Source: Symbiodinium natans
Taxonomy: Eukaryota > Sar > Dinophyceae > Suessiales > Symbiodiniaceae
Reading direction: 5' to 3'
Assembly: GCA_905221605.1 (NCBI GenBank)
Contig: CAJNDS010002097.1
Coordinates: 392,501 to 456,500, forward strand
Length of the DNA stretch: 64,000 bases
The number at the start of each line of letters is the position of its first letter. The first letter of the stretch is position 1. The notes under the pieces are model-generated. The model did not search any database. It saw only the letters and a list, made by a program, of their open reading frames with translations, and was not told the DNA's origin. Positions 1 through 9,537 of this stretch are shown here, one piece after another. The position numbers and the translations under genes are program-made.

Positions 1-640
1 AAACCCTAAACCCTAAACCCTAAACCCTAGGGTTCAGGGTTGATGAGCAGGCAGCTAAAAAGACAGGCTGCAAGTGCCCTCAGAGGGCTTAGGGCAGAGG
101 GTGTAGGGTTGGTTTGTAGGTGGTCATATGCAAGTCCTAACCCCCTAACCCCCTAACCCCCTAAACCCCTAAACCCCTAAACCCCTAAACCCCTAAACCC
201 CTAAACCCCTAAACCCCTAAAGTCCAGCCAAGCACAACCCAAAAACCCGAAAACCCGAAACCTTACACCTTACACACCCAAAACCCTAAACCCTAAAAAA
301 AAAAAACAAAAAAACCCTAAACCCTAAACCCTAAACCCTAATCCTTAAACAAAAACAAACCCAAAAAAACCTCAAACCCCAAAAAACCCAAGTTCGGCCT
401 CGGATCCGGGTTGAGTGCCGCCGCTGACGAAGGCCTGGGATCGCAATGAAGGCTTCCCCCCAAAACAAGGATAGGGTTTAGGGTTTAGGGTTTAGGGTTT
501 AGGGTTTAGGGTTTAGGGTTTAGGGTTTAGGGTTTAGGGTTTAGGGTTTAGGGTTTAGGGTTTAGGGTTTAGGGTTTAGGGATTAGGGTTTAGGGTTTAG
601 GGTTTAGGGTTTAGGGTTTAGGGTGCGGACGTAGAGGTCG
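1..640. repeat. Telomere-type arrays at the window start
   Basis: Four CCCTAAA units open the window, then the repeat flips to GGGTT orientation at about 29. A CCCCTAAA variant array lies at 146-219, and a near-perfect TTTAGGG array of about 150 bp at 473-625. Short unique pieces separate them, for example around 390-465. The two orientations are mixed, so this is not a simple chromosome end, although a subterminal location cannot be excluded because the window is cut arbitrarily. Confidence 0.9.
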
Positions 641-670
641 GGGTTATCGGTGGCGGCTCGGAGGGCCGGT
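612..670 (-). CDS. Exon-like island, unknown protein
   Basis: Read on the minus strand this GC-rich island is open and gives a protein-like peptide (RAATDNPDLYVRTL). It is bounded by a telomere array on one side and a G-tract plus an introner-like element on the other. No splice sites were fixed and no family was recognised. The only support is composition and an open frame. Confidence 0.3.
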
Positions 671-692
671 GGACGGGGGGGGGGGGGTATTC

Positions 693-797
693 TTAGTAAC
701 TAATTGTAACTGTACTTATAAACCCACTTATAAGCCCCTTAAGTGCAGTTCTAAATACACTTATAACTGGTTAACAAGTACCATGAACCTCCAAGTA
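693..797. mobile_element. Introner-like element, family A (degenerate left end)
   Basis: The right end GTACCATGAACCTCCAAGTA matches the terminal inverted repeat seen at 6087-6238, and the interior shares the TGTACTTATAA and CCCCTTAAGTGC blocks. The left end is decayed next to a G-tract. Confidence 0.7.
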
Positions 798-856
798 GGG
801 ACCATAAATGGAATAGCTTTGGTATAGACTTCGACCCCCATAGTACCCTTTCTTTG

Positions 857-1016
857 GTAGCCCAGCAACCGACTTTTAATGAGGTACCTAAACCCTAAAC
901 CCTAAACCCTAAACCCCAAACCCTAAACTTCATTTTATACCCCAAACCCTAAGCTTCATTTTAAATAGGAACCTAGGACCCAAAAATGGCGAATAGGGCA
1001 CCACTGGGCCACCAAG
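857..1016. mobile_element. Introner-like element, family B, with telomere insert
   Basis: It starts GTAGCCCAGCAACC and ends CACCACTGGGCCACCAAG, the family B inverted termini. The interior from about 888 to 955 is replaced by CCCTAAA units, so the element is longer than the 105-114 bp of intact copies. Confidence 0.75.
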
Positions 1017-1019
1017 CTG

Positions 1020-2210
1020 TTTGAGGGTTACCAAGGCGTCTAGGGCTAGGTTTAGGTTTAGGGACAGGGTAGGGTTTGGGGTCTGCTGGGTTTAGGGTTA
1101 GGGGTAGGGTTTAGGGTAGGGGTTCTAGTGTTTGCCGGGGGGGGGGGGGTCTCCCCTATTTGGGAAATGCCAAGATGAGGGCTTCATGGGTTTGGAAACC
1201 GGCAGCAGTGGGGGAGGCCTGCAATACTACATGGGCGATTTACTTTTAGGGATTCAGGGGTTTAAGAGGTTTAGGGACTTCGAATATCGGAGTATCGGGG
1301 TCTCGTGGAAGCCCAACACGTTGCTCGGGATCGTCGACCTTAGACGAGTTGCATCCCCGCGAAAGTTGGCGGAGACCTCGCACTGAAGCACCTTCGGCAC
1401 GGCATAGGGTATAGGGTTGTCGGGTGCAGGCCTCGAGGTGTTGCTTCGTTCCCTACTAGAAAACTCTGAGAAAGAATAAGCCCCTAAACCCTTTAACCCT
1501 TAAACCATATAACGCTAAAGCCTTGTTACGCGGCCGCATGAAGCCTTGAATTCTAAACCATATAACGCTAAACCCTTGTTGCGCGGCCGCATGAAGCCTT
1601 GAAGGCCCGATCGCTCAGGTCTACGGCTTGGGACGTTCACATCTAGCTCCCTAAGCTGCCAACCTGTAAAGCCAGCGCATGACTTTGCCTTGGGGTCTGC
1701 AGGGTTTGCAGGGTTTGCGGATCAGGGGGTTGGAGGGTTTCCAGGGTTTAGGGTTCAGGGTTTAGGCTTTAGGGTTTAGGGTGTAGGGTTGAAAGAACAT
1801 GAAGGGCCCGGGTATCGTCAGGCGTAACCACAAATCACTTCTTACGCCACAAATCCCGGAACCCTGGAGCCCCTAAATACCCCCAACTTCCCACCCAAAA
1901 CAATCTGTACCCACATTAAACCCCAAAGCCTGAACACTAAGCCCTAGCCCCGAAAATCTACAGCCAAAACCCCAAACCCCTGCACCCCAGACCCCGCAAC
2001 CCTAAACCCTACACCCTTCAGATCCTAAAGCCTAAAGCCCTCATGTAGACCCTAAACCCTAAACTCCAAACCCTGTAGGCCCTAAACCCTAAAACCTGTA
2101 GACCCTTAACCCTAAAGCCCTAAGCCCTAAACCCTAAACCCTAAACCCTAAACCCTAAACCCTAAACCCCAAACCCTAAACCCTAAACCCTAAACCCTAA
2201 ACCCTAAAGC
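1020..2210. other. Gene-poor interval with degenerate telomere units
   Basis: It holds scattered TTTAGGG and CCCTAAA units, a short direct duplication around 1502-1600 (CATATAACGCTAAA followed by GCGGCCGCATGAAGCCTTGA in both copies), and a denser CCCTAAA array at 2128-2206. The open frame at 1132-1386 reads through G-tracts and repeats and is not accepted as a gene. Confidence 0.6.
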
Positions 2211-2214
2211 CCAA

Positions 2215-2290
2215 GCCAAGGGCGCCGAGGCCGAGTCCCCACTCCGCTCGTCTTCGCGCGGGGGCGCGCTGGGGGGCTCCTGGACGAGAG
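2215..2290 (-). CDS. Exon-like island, unknown protein
   Basis: This GC-rich island lies between a CCCTAAA array and a TTTAGGG array. The minus strand is open with a hydrophilic peptide (EPPSAPPREDERSGDSASAP). The flanking repeat orientation is the one seen around confirmed minus-strand exons of this window: C-rich sense before the exon, G-rich sense after it. No domain was recognised. Confidence 0.35.
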
Positions 2291-2827
2291 GTTTGGGGTT
2301 TAGGGTTTAGGGTTTAGGGCTAGGGTTTAGGGATGGGGGTTTTGGGGCTTTTGGGGTTTTGGGGTTTTTGGGTCTTGAGGTTTTCGGTGTTTTGGGGGTT
2401 TGGGGTCTTGGGGTCTTGGGTTTTTTGGGGTTTTGGGGTTTGGGGCTTTGGGGCCTTGGGGTTTTGAGGTTTTGGGGCTTAGAGTTTTCAGGTTTTTAGG
2501 GGTCATCGGATGCTGGGCTCTTAACGTTTCAAGGCTACCGAGCTTTAGAGATTTGAGGTTCTTCAGGTTTCAGCGTGTTTTGAGCTCTTAACGTTTTGTG
2601 GCTGAAGGTTCTGCGGGCTTTAGGGTATTGAGGGATTTAAGGTTTAAGAGTGCTATAGGGTTTAGGGTTTAGGGTTTAGGGTTTAGGGTTTAGGGCTTTA
2701 GGGTTAGGGCATAAGCACAATTTCGCGTGCAGGATTTAAGGGCTTCGAGCTTCAGTTCTGTTTAGTGTTTTTGCCGGCTGCTGGTGGGTGTTGATTGGGG
2801 TTTGGGGTTTAGGTATTCGAGGCCCTC

Positions 2828-2928
2828 AGGGTCCATGTACCTAAACAGGGAATACTTGGGCCTTGAAGTACCTCCTATATAGGCGCTTGGGGGGCCCAAG
2901 TGTATAATTACAAGGTACATGGACCCTT
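2828..2928. mobile_element. Palindromic element with AGGGTCCATGTACCT termini
   Basis: The ends AGGGTCCATGTACCT and AGGTACATGGACCCT are perfect inverted repeats about 100 bp apart. A lone copy of the same end occurs near 35808. The size matches the introner-like families, but no exon boundary could be placed on it. Confidence 0.65.
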
Positions 2929-3109
2929 AGGGAAGGTGCTTGCCAATCCCTAAAAGGCCGCTTCCACAACGTGACCAGAAACAGGCGAAGGGGGCTCTGG
3001 AGGTATGAGGAGGGCATGATTGTGACTACGCGTTATCCTCAGGGTCCTTAGAACGGGCGCACAACACGTTGGCTTCTTCATCTAAGGTGAGATCCATACG
3101 GAACCATCT

Positions 3110-3620
3110 CTGAACTCTAAAAGCCCTAAAGCCCAAAAAAACCACAAACCAAAAACCCTAAAAGCCCAAACCCCTCAAATCCTGAAACCCTAAAACCCGA
3201 AAACCCTAAAAACCCTGAGACCCTAAAAACCCTAAACCCTAAAACCCTGAAACCCTGAAACCCGAAAAAACAAAAACCTAAAACCCTAAGAACCTAAAAC
3301 CCTAAAACCCTAAAACCCTAAAACCCTAAAACCCTAAAGACCCTAAGACCCTAAAACCTTAAACCCTAAAACCCTAAAAACCTTAAACCCTTAAACCCTA
3401 AAACCCTAAACCCCTAAAACCCTAAACCCCTAAAACCCTAAACCCCTAAAACCCTAAAACCCTTAAACCCTTAAACCCTAAAACCCTAATCCTGAAACTC
3501 TAAACCCTAAAACCCTAAACCCCTAAGCCCCAAAAACCCTAAACCCTGAAACCCTAAACCCCAAACCCTCAACCCTAAACCCTAACCCTAAACCCTAAAC
3601 CCTCAACCCTAAACCCCCTT
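3110..3620. repeat. CCCTAAAA-rich degenerate telomere array
   Basis: About 500 bp of C-strand units vary between CCCTAAA, CCCTAAAA and CCCTGAA. The 8-bp CCCTAAAA form dominates 3295-3480. No gene is seen. Confidence 0.85.
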
Positions 3621-3624
3621 GCAG

Positions 3625-3702
3625 CTCCAACAGCGTTGCCGCAGCCCGCGCCGACTGCACAGCTCGCGGGCCAGCAGAAAGTGCCTACAAAGGGTGCCCT
3701 TA
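3625..3702 (+). CDS. Exon-like island after a CTTGCAG acceptor
   Basis: The C-strand repeat runs into CCCCCTTGCAG, a good 3' splice site. The following plus-strand frame reads PTALPQPAPTAQLAGQQKVP. It is Pro/Ala/Gln-rich and low in complexity, so no function is offered. The repeat placement matches that before other exons of the window. Confidence 0.4.
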
Positions 3703-3884
3703 GCCCTAAGCCCTAAGCCCGAAGCCCTAAACCCTAAACCCTTGCCCTAAACCCCAAAAACCCCAAAAACCCAAAAACCCCACAAACCCCAAACCCTAAA
3801 CCCTAAACCCTAAACCCTAAACCCTAAACTGAGGGAACTCTGAGCAGCTAGCACTGTTTGTCAGGCTCCTGAGGCAGTCTGAAC

Positions 3885-3965
3885 TTGGGATGTTCCCCCC
3901 CTAATACTAACAGCCCTTAATAGGGATTATCATAGGGGTACTAGAGTCCCTATTAAACATCCCAA
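3885..3965. mobile_element. Introner-like element, family D, right end truncated
   Basis: The left end TTGGGATGTTCCCCCC and the interior CTAACAGCCCTTAATAGGG match family D (full copies at 60494-60595 and 63387-63488). The right half stops early at CATCCCAA. Confidence 0.7.
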
Positions 3966-4499
3966 CCCTGAACCCCAAACCCCAAGCCCTTCAGATCCCC
4001 TAGTCCTCCCCTAAGCCTTCCTAGGTACACTAAGCCCTGCCCGAGTGAAGGGTTTAGGGTTCACCATAAACCCTAAACCCAAAACCCCACACCCTGGGGC
4101 TGCGGTCGGGGTGCAGGAGCAGCCACGAAGCTTGCGACGAAGCCTCGGAGGCAAGTCGTCGGGTTTAGGAATTTTGGGTTTGGAGTTTAGGGTTTGGGAG
4201 ACACACTAAATCTACCATCTGAACCTGAAAGCCCTAAGCCCCCAACCGTAAAACTCGAAATCTCTACGCCCTGAATCTCTGAGGCCCCGAAACCCACAAA
4301 CGACCTAAACCCACAAACGCCCTAAACCCGAAACCCGAAACCCTAAACTCAAAACCCTATACCCCTGAACCCCAACCTCTCCCAGGCAAGGGACTCAGGC
4401 ACTGAGGCCAGGCAAAGAGCAAGACCAGCAAGCACCCTGCTTAGGGTTTAGGGTTCAGGGTTTAGGGTTCGGGGATTATTAGGGTTGGAGGGCCCGAAT

Positions 4500-5145
4500 T
4501 CCACATTAGAATAAAGGTGTAAGAAATGAAGGATTTAATATTAGAATTACAATGTCATGCGTGGAAAAAGACCGGCCACATATCATGTAAACTCGTGATA
4601 ATAATTAGCGAAGAGAATACAATTAACGGGGCATTTTATTATGATTATTACTTATTATTTGCCCCTTTAATTGGAAGTGAGAATGAGTCTATCAGTATTA
4701 AAATGGTGATAAAATATGATATGCTTCTATGCCCTTATGAATACTATAATTGAGCTCTCTTCGAACAATATTATGAGTGAGTGATTAAAGAACAGAGTGA
4801 ATAAAGTACGTTCATTAGGAATTCTCATTGCCTTTTCATTCTCACCCACTGAAAGCCCAATATAATAGTAAATTCGTGAGCAAAGCGCGCGGAAACTTGC
4901 CTTTGTTCACGCCTTTAGTATTATATTAATAGGGCTTTTGCACGGTTAACCTGGCATGCGATTCCAAGGGTGTGAACGGTTAGACCAAGATATGAGAGTT
5001 AGGGTCTCAAGGTGTGACAGGGAGAGAGCGGTTAACCCACAATTCCAAGTTAATTCCTAAAGCACAGTTGACAAGGAACTTCCATCTCCAGCTCACCTGT
5101 TAAGCCCTTCAGTTGGAACCTCTTTTAACCAGCTAGTATCTGTTC
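4500..5145. other. AT-rich block beside the cox1 fragment, probably mitochondrial in origin
   Basis: Base composition shifts sharply to AT-rich at about 4500, and this block runs without a telomere unit into the cox1 fragment. Dinoflagellate mitochondrial DNA carries fragmented rRNA genes and non-coding inverted repeats, and this stretch could be such DNA. I could not assign any part to a specific rRNA fragment. A 75-codon open frame at 4526-4753 has no recognised similarity. Confidence 0.5.
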
Positions 5146-5149
5146 ACAT

Positions 5150-5778
<629 letters not shown>

Positions 5779-6086
5779 GAAGAGAAATAGATGAGGTGTA
5801 TTGGGGCCGAGGTTCAGATGGAGGTTACGGGTTTGGAGCTTGTCTGTGGTCCAAGCAGTTCGAAAGTCAGTTATATGTTGGGTTTTAGGGTTCAGGGTTT
5901 AGGGTTCAGGGCATCGGTATCGGGATGGGGGTTTAGGGCTTAGGGTTTCTCGGGTTTCGGGTTGGTTGCGGACTTCAGGTCAGGGCGCGGGGACTCGGAT
6001 AGTTCCCCTGCAGATGCAAAGTACGGCACGTTTGAGCAAGCGGTTGCATTACAGCCCTACTTGACAGTTCACGGGCCAGTCAAAAG

Positions 6087-6238
6087 TACTTGGAGGTTCA
6101 TGGTACTTATTAACCAATTATAACTGCACTTATAACTGTACTGATAACTTATAACCATATTAGGGCACTTAAGGGGCTTATAAGTACAGTTACAAGTACA
6201 GTTACAATTGGTTAACAAGTACCATGAACCTCCAAGTA
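6087..6238. mobile_element. Introner-like element, family A, full length
   Basis: This is the best copy of family A. The ends TACTTGGAGGTTCATGGTAC and GTACCATGAACCTCCAAGTA are exact inverted repeats, extended inward by ATTAACCAATT against AATTGGTTAAC. The interior has short TACTTATAACTG-like blocks. Read in either direction it offers GTTCATGG as a donor and CCTCCAAG as an acceptor. Confidence 0.9.
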
Positions 6239-6516
6239 GAGGTATAAGAAGCCCCGACGGGGTGTTGCAAACCATTCAGCGTCAAACCCCGGTGATTGCT
6301 GCCCACGTAAACCCTCGACCAAACTCTGAAGCACTGAAGCCCTAATTGCCCTAAACCCTAAACCCTAAACCCTGAACCCTAAACCCTAAACCCCAAAAGG
6401 CTTGAAACCCTAAATCCTAAACATCCCTAAGCCCGAAACCCAAAAGTCAAGGGTCAAGGATGCCAAGTCCCGGAGTGGCCTAGGACCCTACTTTGGAGTA
6501 GACCCTGGACAAAATC

Positions 6517-6710
6517 AATAATTAGAATAGAGTTTAGGGTTTAGGGTTTAGGGTTTAGGATTTAGGGTTTAGGGTTTTGGGGATAGGGTTTAGGGCTAGG
6601 GGCCTGAATAATTAGAATAGAGTTTTGCGGGGTCATAATCGTACAATTACAAAGGGACCATAAGGGAATATTATGAAGAATTTCTCCGACCCCAATGGTA
6701 TATACTTTTT
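6517..6710. mobile_element. Family E element split by a telomere block with 19-bp duplication
   Basis: The 19-mer AATAATTAGAATAGAGTTT occurs at 6517-6535 and again at 6607-6625, with TTTAGGG units between. From the second copy on, the sequence matches the family E element at 58653-58762 (ATAATTGTAAAGGGACC-like interior, CTTCCGACCCC-like end). Confidence 0.75.
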
Positions 6711-6956
6711 AGGTATAAGTGCGGATTTCCGAAATTCGGGGTACCTTGTTGGGGGATCCTTCTTATAAGGGAAGCCTACTATTTGGCGTATGCAGCTATA
6801 ATAGGAGCTCAGAACAAACGTCTGATACTCCAAAACCCAGAGGCTTGACGTAGATCCCACCCCAGGACTCCAAGTCCCAGCGACCGAGTTCACAACAAGG
6901 CCAGTGGTAGGTTTCGGTTTTAGGGTAAGGCTTTTATGTGATAACCTCAACCCTCC

Positions 6957-7021
6957 CTGAACCCTAAACCCTAAACCCTAAACCCTAAACCCTAAACCCT
7001 AAACCCTAAACCCTAAACCCC
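6957..7021. repeat. CCCTAAA array preceding an exon
   Basis: About nine perfect C-strand units end in CCCCGCCAG, the acceptor of the next exon-like segment. Confidence 0.85.
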
Positions 7022-7026
7022 GCCAG

Positions 7027-7140
7027 GCCTGCGCGGAGGCACGCGAACAGCCGCCCGCTGTGGAGGTACCCAGCGCTGTGTGTGCCGCTCATGGGGTCAA
7101 AGCTGCACTGGAAAACAAGGATGAGGGTTCCACGGCTAGG
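7027..7140 (+). CDS. Exon-like segment, unknown protein
   Basis: After the acceptor CCCCGCCAG the plus frame is open for more than 40 codons and begins ACAEAREQPPAVEVPSAVCA. Composition is mixed and protein-like. The donor is not fixed; open sequence continues past 7140 into repeat. No domain was recognised. The AT-leaning stretch 7190-7440 that follows has short ORFs on both strands and no supported gene. Confidence 0.45.
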
Positions 7141-8391
7141 GGATGTAGGGCTACTCGCCTACTCAACCCTAAACCCGAAACCCTTTTGAGGGCTCTATAT
7201 TACAAGGGGATCCTATTTTTTGGGGGATATGTTAGGGGTCCCTTATTGTCATTTGGCTCACGAGGTCAAAGATCGCAATGCTGGATGACAACTGGATGCT
7301 TTGTGCTTCTGAGGGTAACTGGTTGTCAGGTGGTTGTAAGAGAGCTTCTGTGGTGATAGCTATTCTCAAGAAATCAGCAATGCAATAACTTCCATAACCC
7401 GGGTCGACAGGGAGGGTGAAGCAGCTACCCAGAGGCAACATGGGCCGCGGCCGAGTGTGCTGTAGAGTCTACTCAAAGCTGTAAAAGGAAGACGTGCCAA
7501 CCTTCAGCCCTCTAAACTAAATCACGGCACTGTACCAACCTAAACCCCTACAATTTGCCTAAGCCATGCAAAGTTGATCTGAGAAATTATCGGTTAAATC
7601 CCCTCGGGTTGGTGTCTGATGCGCACGGTTGGGTTTAGGGTTTAGGGTTTGGTGTTTAGGGTTCAGGGTTTGGGTTTAGGGTTTCGGGTTTGGGGAGACA
7701 GCAGCTGCCTTATCTGATGTATGTGACTCGGTCTGTCTGCAGGCATAGGGGTTCAAGAGTCTGGGGTTTGAGTTTGACAAGGACGGGCCCCCCTAGTTAT
7801 AAGTAGAGCTATAAGGACCCTAAACCCTAAACCTTAAACCCTAAAATTGGGTTGTAAGGTTCCTAACTTCGGCTCTTATTAAACTCCCTTTACTGCAGTT
7901 AGTATAGACAGGGGGTTGTCTTAGTATCTGCGAGCGTTATGGTGGTAACCTTCTGCCTATCTATGCCCAGGCACTGCGCAGAAGAAGGTTGGGCGGGTTT
8001 AGGGTTTAGGGTTTGTGGTTTAGGGTTTAGGATTTAAGGCTTGGGTTTAGGGTAGGGTTTAGGGGGCGCTGCTGGACCCGACTTTTTCCGCAAGCAATTA
8101 TCCGCGCTTGCCCGTGGATGAGATCGGGGTATGGAGAATCGACTCATTCGAGGGCTGTTCTGATACGAGGACTGCTTCCGAAAAGACTTCCCAAAACAGG
8201 GATTCATGATTTAGAACAGCCCCCACATTGTGCCACCACGCATGTAGCACGCCCTAAACCCTGCCCTCAAACCCTCAACGGCCCTCGGAAAGTCCCTAAA
8301 CCCCAAACCCCAAACCCTGAACCCTGAACCCCTAACCCTAAACCCTAAACCCTAAACCCTAAACCCTAAACCCTAAACCCTAAGTCAAGAA

Positions 8392-8464
8392 TCCAGCGGT
8401 GGCGCTGACGGGCTGCCAGGTGGCAAGTTCCCGGGTGGCGACCAGGTCTGGAACTTGGGCAGGC
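8392..8464 (+). CDS. Glycine-rich exon-like segment
   Basis: The plus frame after AAGAATCCAG reads GGADGLPGGKFPGGDQVWNL, ending in GGGCAG next to a telomere array. The preceding CCCTAAA array at 8331-8376 has the orientation usual before plus-strand exons here. Function unknown. Confidence 0.35.
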
Positions 8465-8597
8465 CTAGGGTTTAGGGTTTAGGGTTTAGGGTTCAGCATC
8501 TCAAGTCCAAGCATTCACTAGTCAAGCAATTACTCCAGGAAAATACCCACCCACCCAAAGAATCCCACAACATTAAGAAAATATTTTACTTATAGAA

Positions 8598-9092
8598 CGA
8601 CCTTGCCCATGCCCAGTAAAACGGCGACCTTGCCCAGTAAAACAGCGACCTTGCCCAGTAAAACGGCGACCTTGCCCAGTAAAACGGCGACCTTGCCCAG
8701 TAAAACGGCGACCTTGCCCAGTAAAACGGCGACCTTGCCCAGTAAAACCGACCTTGCCCAGTAAAACGGCGACCTTGCCCAGTAAAACGGCGACCTTGCC
8801 CAGTAAAACGGCGACCTTCGGGGAAGGTAGCATTTTTACTGGGCAGGGGGGGGTGTCCGGCAAGGTCGATTTTGGTCAAAAATCGACCTTGCCCAGTAAA
8901 ACGGCGACCTTGCCCAGTAAAACGGCGACCTTCGGGGTCCAAGGTCGCATTTTTACTGGGCAGGGGCGGAAGGTCGCCGTTTTACTGGGCAAGGTCGCCG
9001 TTTTACTGGGCAAGGTCGATTTTTTTGACCGAACTGACCTTGCCCAGTAACACGGCGACCTTGCCCAGTAAAACGGCGACCTTGCCCAGTAA
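8598..9092. repeat. 21-bp tandem array with inverted blocks
   Basis: The unit CTTGCCCAGTAAAACGGCGAC repeats head-to-tail about ten times from 8598 to 8820. Two forward units follow at about 8888-8930, inverted units at about 8945-9020, and forward units again at 9040-9090. The junctions contain hairpin-forming pieces, for example GGTCGATTTTGGTCAAAAATCGACC at about 8865-8887 and a T-rich version near 9014-9032. Because 21 is a multiple of three, all frames stay open and give false ORFs. No telomere units occur inside the array; a TTTAGGG array follows at 9124-9202. Confidence 0.9.
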
Positions 9093-9420
9093 CTCCTTAA
9101 CATTTAAATTATATATGAAAGAGAGGTTTAGGGTTTAGGGTTTAGGGTTTAGGGTTTAGGGTTTAGGGTTTAGGGTTTAGGGTTTAGGGTTTAGGGTTTA
9201 GGCTTTAGGGTTTAAGGCGTAGGGCTGAGGGTTTAGGGTTTCAGGTTCAATACTTTCGAGCTGATGTAATATCACTATAGAATCTCACAGGGCACCTTGC
9301 TTCAGCTTGACACCTTCTTGTCTGCTTGGTTCGGGCTCTGAAGAAAGGAGCTTAAGACCCTAAACCCTAAAGCCTAAACCCCAAACCCCAAACCCTAAAC
9401 CCTAAACCCGCAAAAAAGGG

Positions 9421-9537
9421 CTACCACTTAGGCTCCCCGAGGCTGTCAAGGCGGCAGTCGGCCGGATCCCGCACGAAGGTCCGGCTCCAGAAGTGGCAGA
9501 GCTTGCTCCGGGTGTCATCGGGGAATTCCCACATCTC
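9421..9537 (-). CDS. Terminal hydrolase exon
   Basis: Thirty-nine codons including the stop, beginning EMWEFPDDTRSKLCHFWSRT. The acceptor is CTAAACCAG directly downstream in sense of a C-strand telomere array, so the repeat takes the place of a polypyrimidine tract. The exon joins in phase to THHQ of the previous exon. The opposite strand is also open here but lacks matching neighbours. Confidence 0.7.
   Translation of the reverse strand, partial: EMWEFPDDTRSKLCHFWSRTFVRDPADCRLDSLGEPKW

Noticed and set aside
1-28. Physical chromosome end at the window start
   Set aside because: Only four units, followed at once by opposite orientation and then mixed arrays; the window is an arbitrary cut.
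1132-1386. 84-residue open frame after a G-tract
   Set aside because: Contains repeat-derived sequence and no splice context or recognisable protein features.
8598-9092. CRISPR-like appearance of the 21-bp array
   Set aside because: Units are directly adjacent with no spacers, orientation switches, and the DNA is eukaryotic.
8573-9138. Several overlapping ORFs with CPVKRRP or GRRFTGQ repeats
   Set aside because: The 21-bp repeat unit is a multiple of three, so all frames stay open on both strands; nothing suggests a protein.
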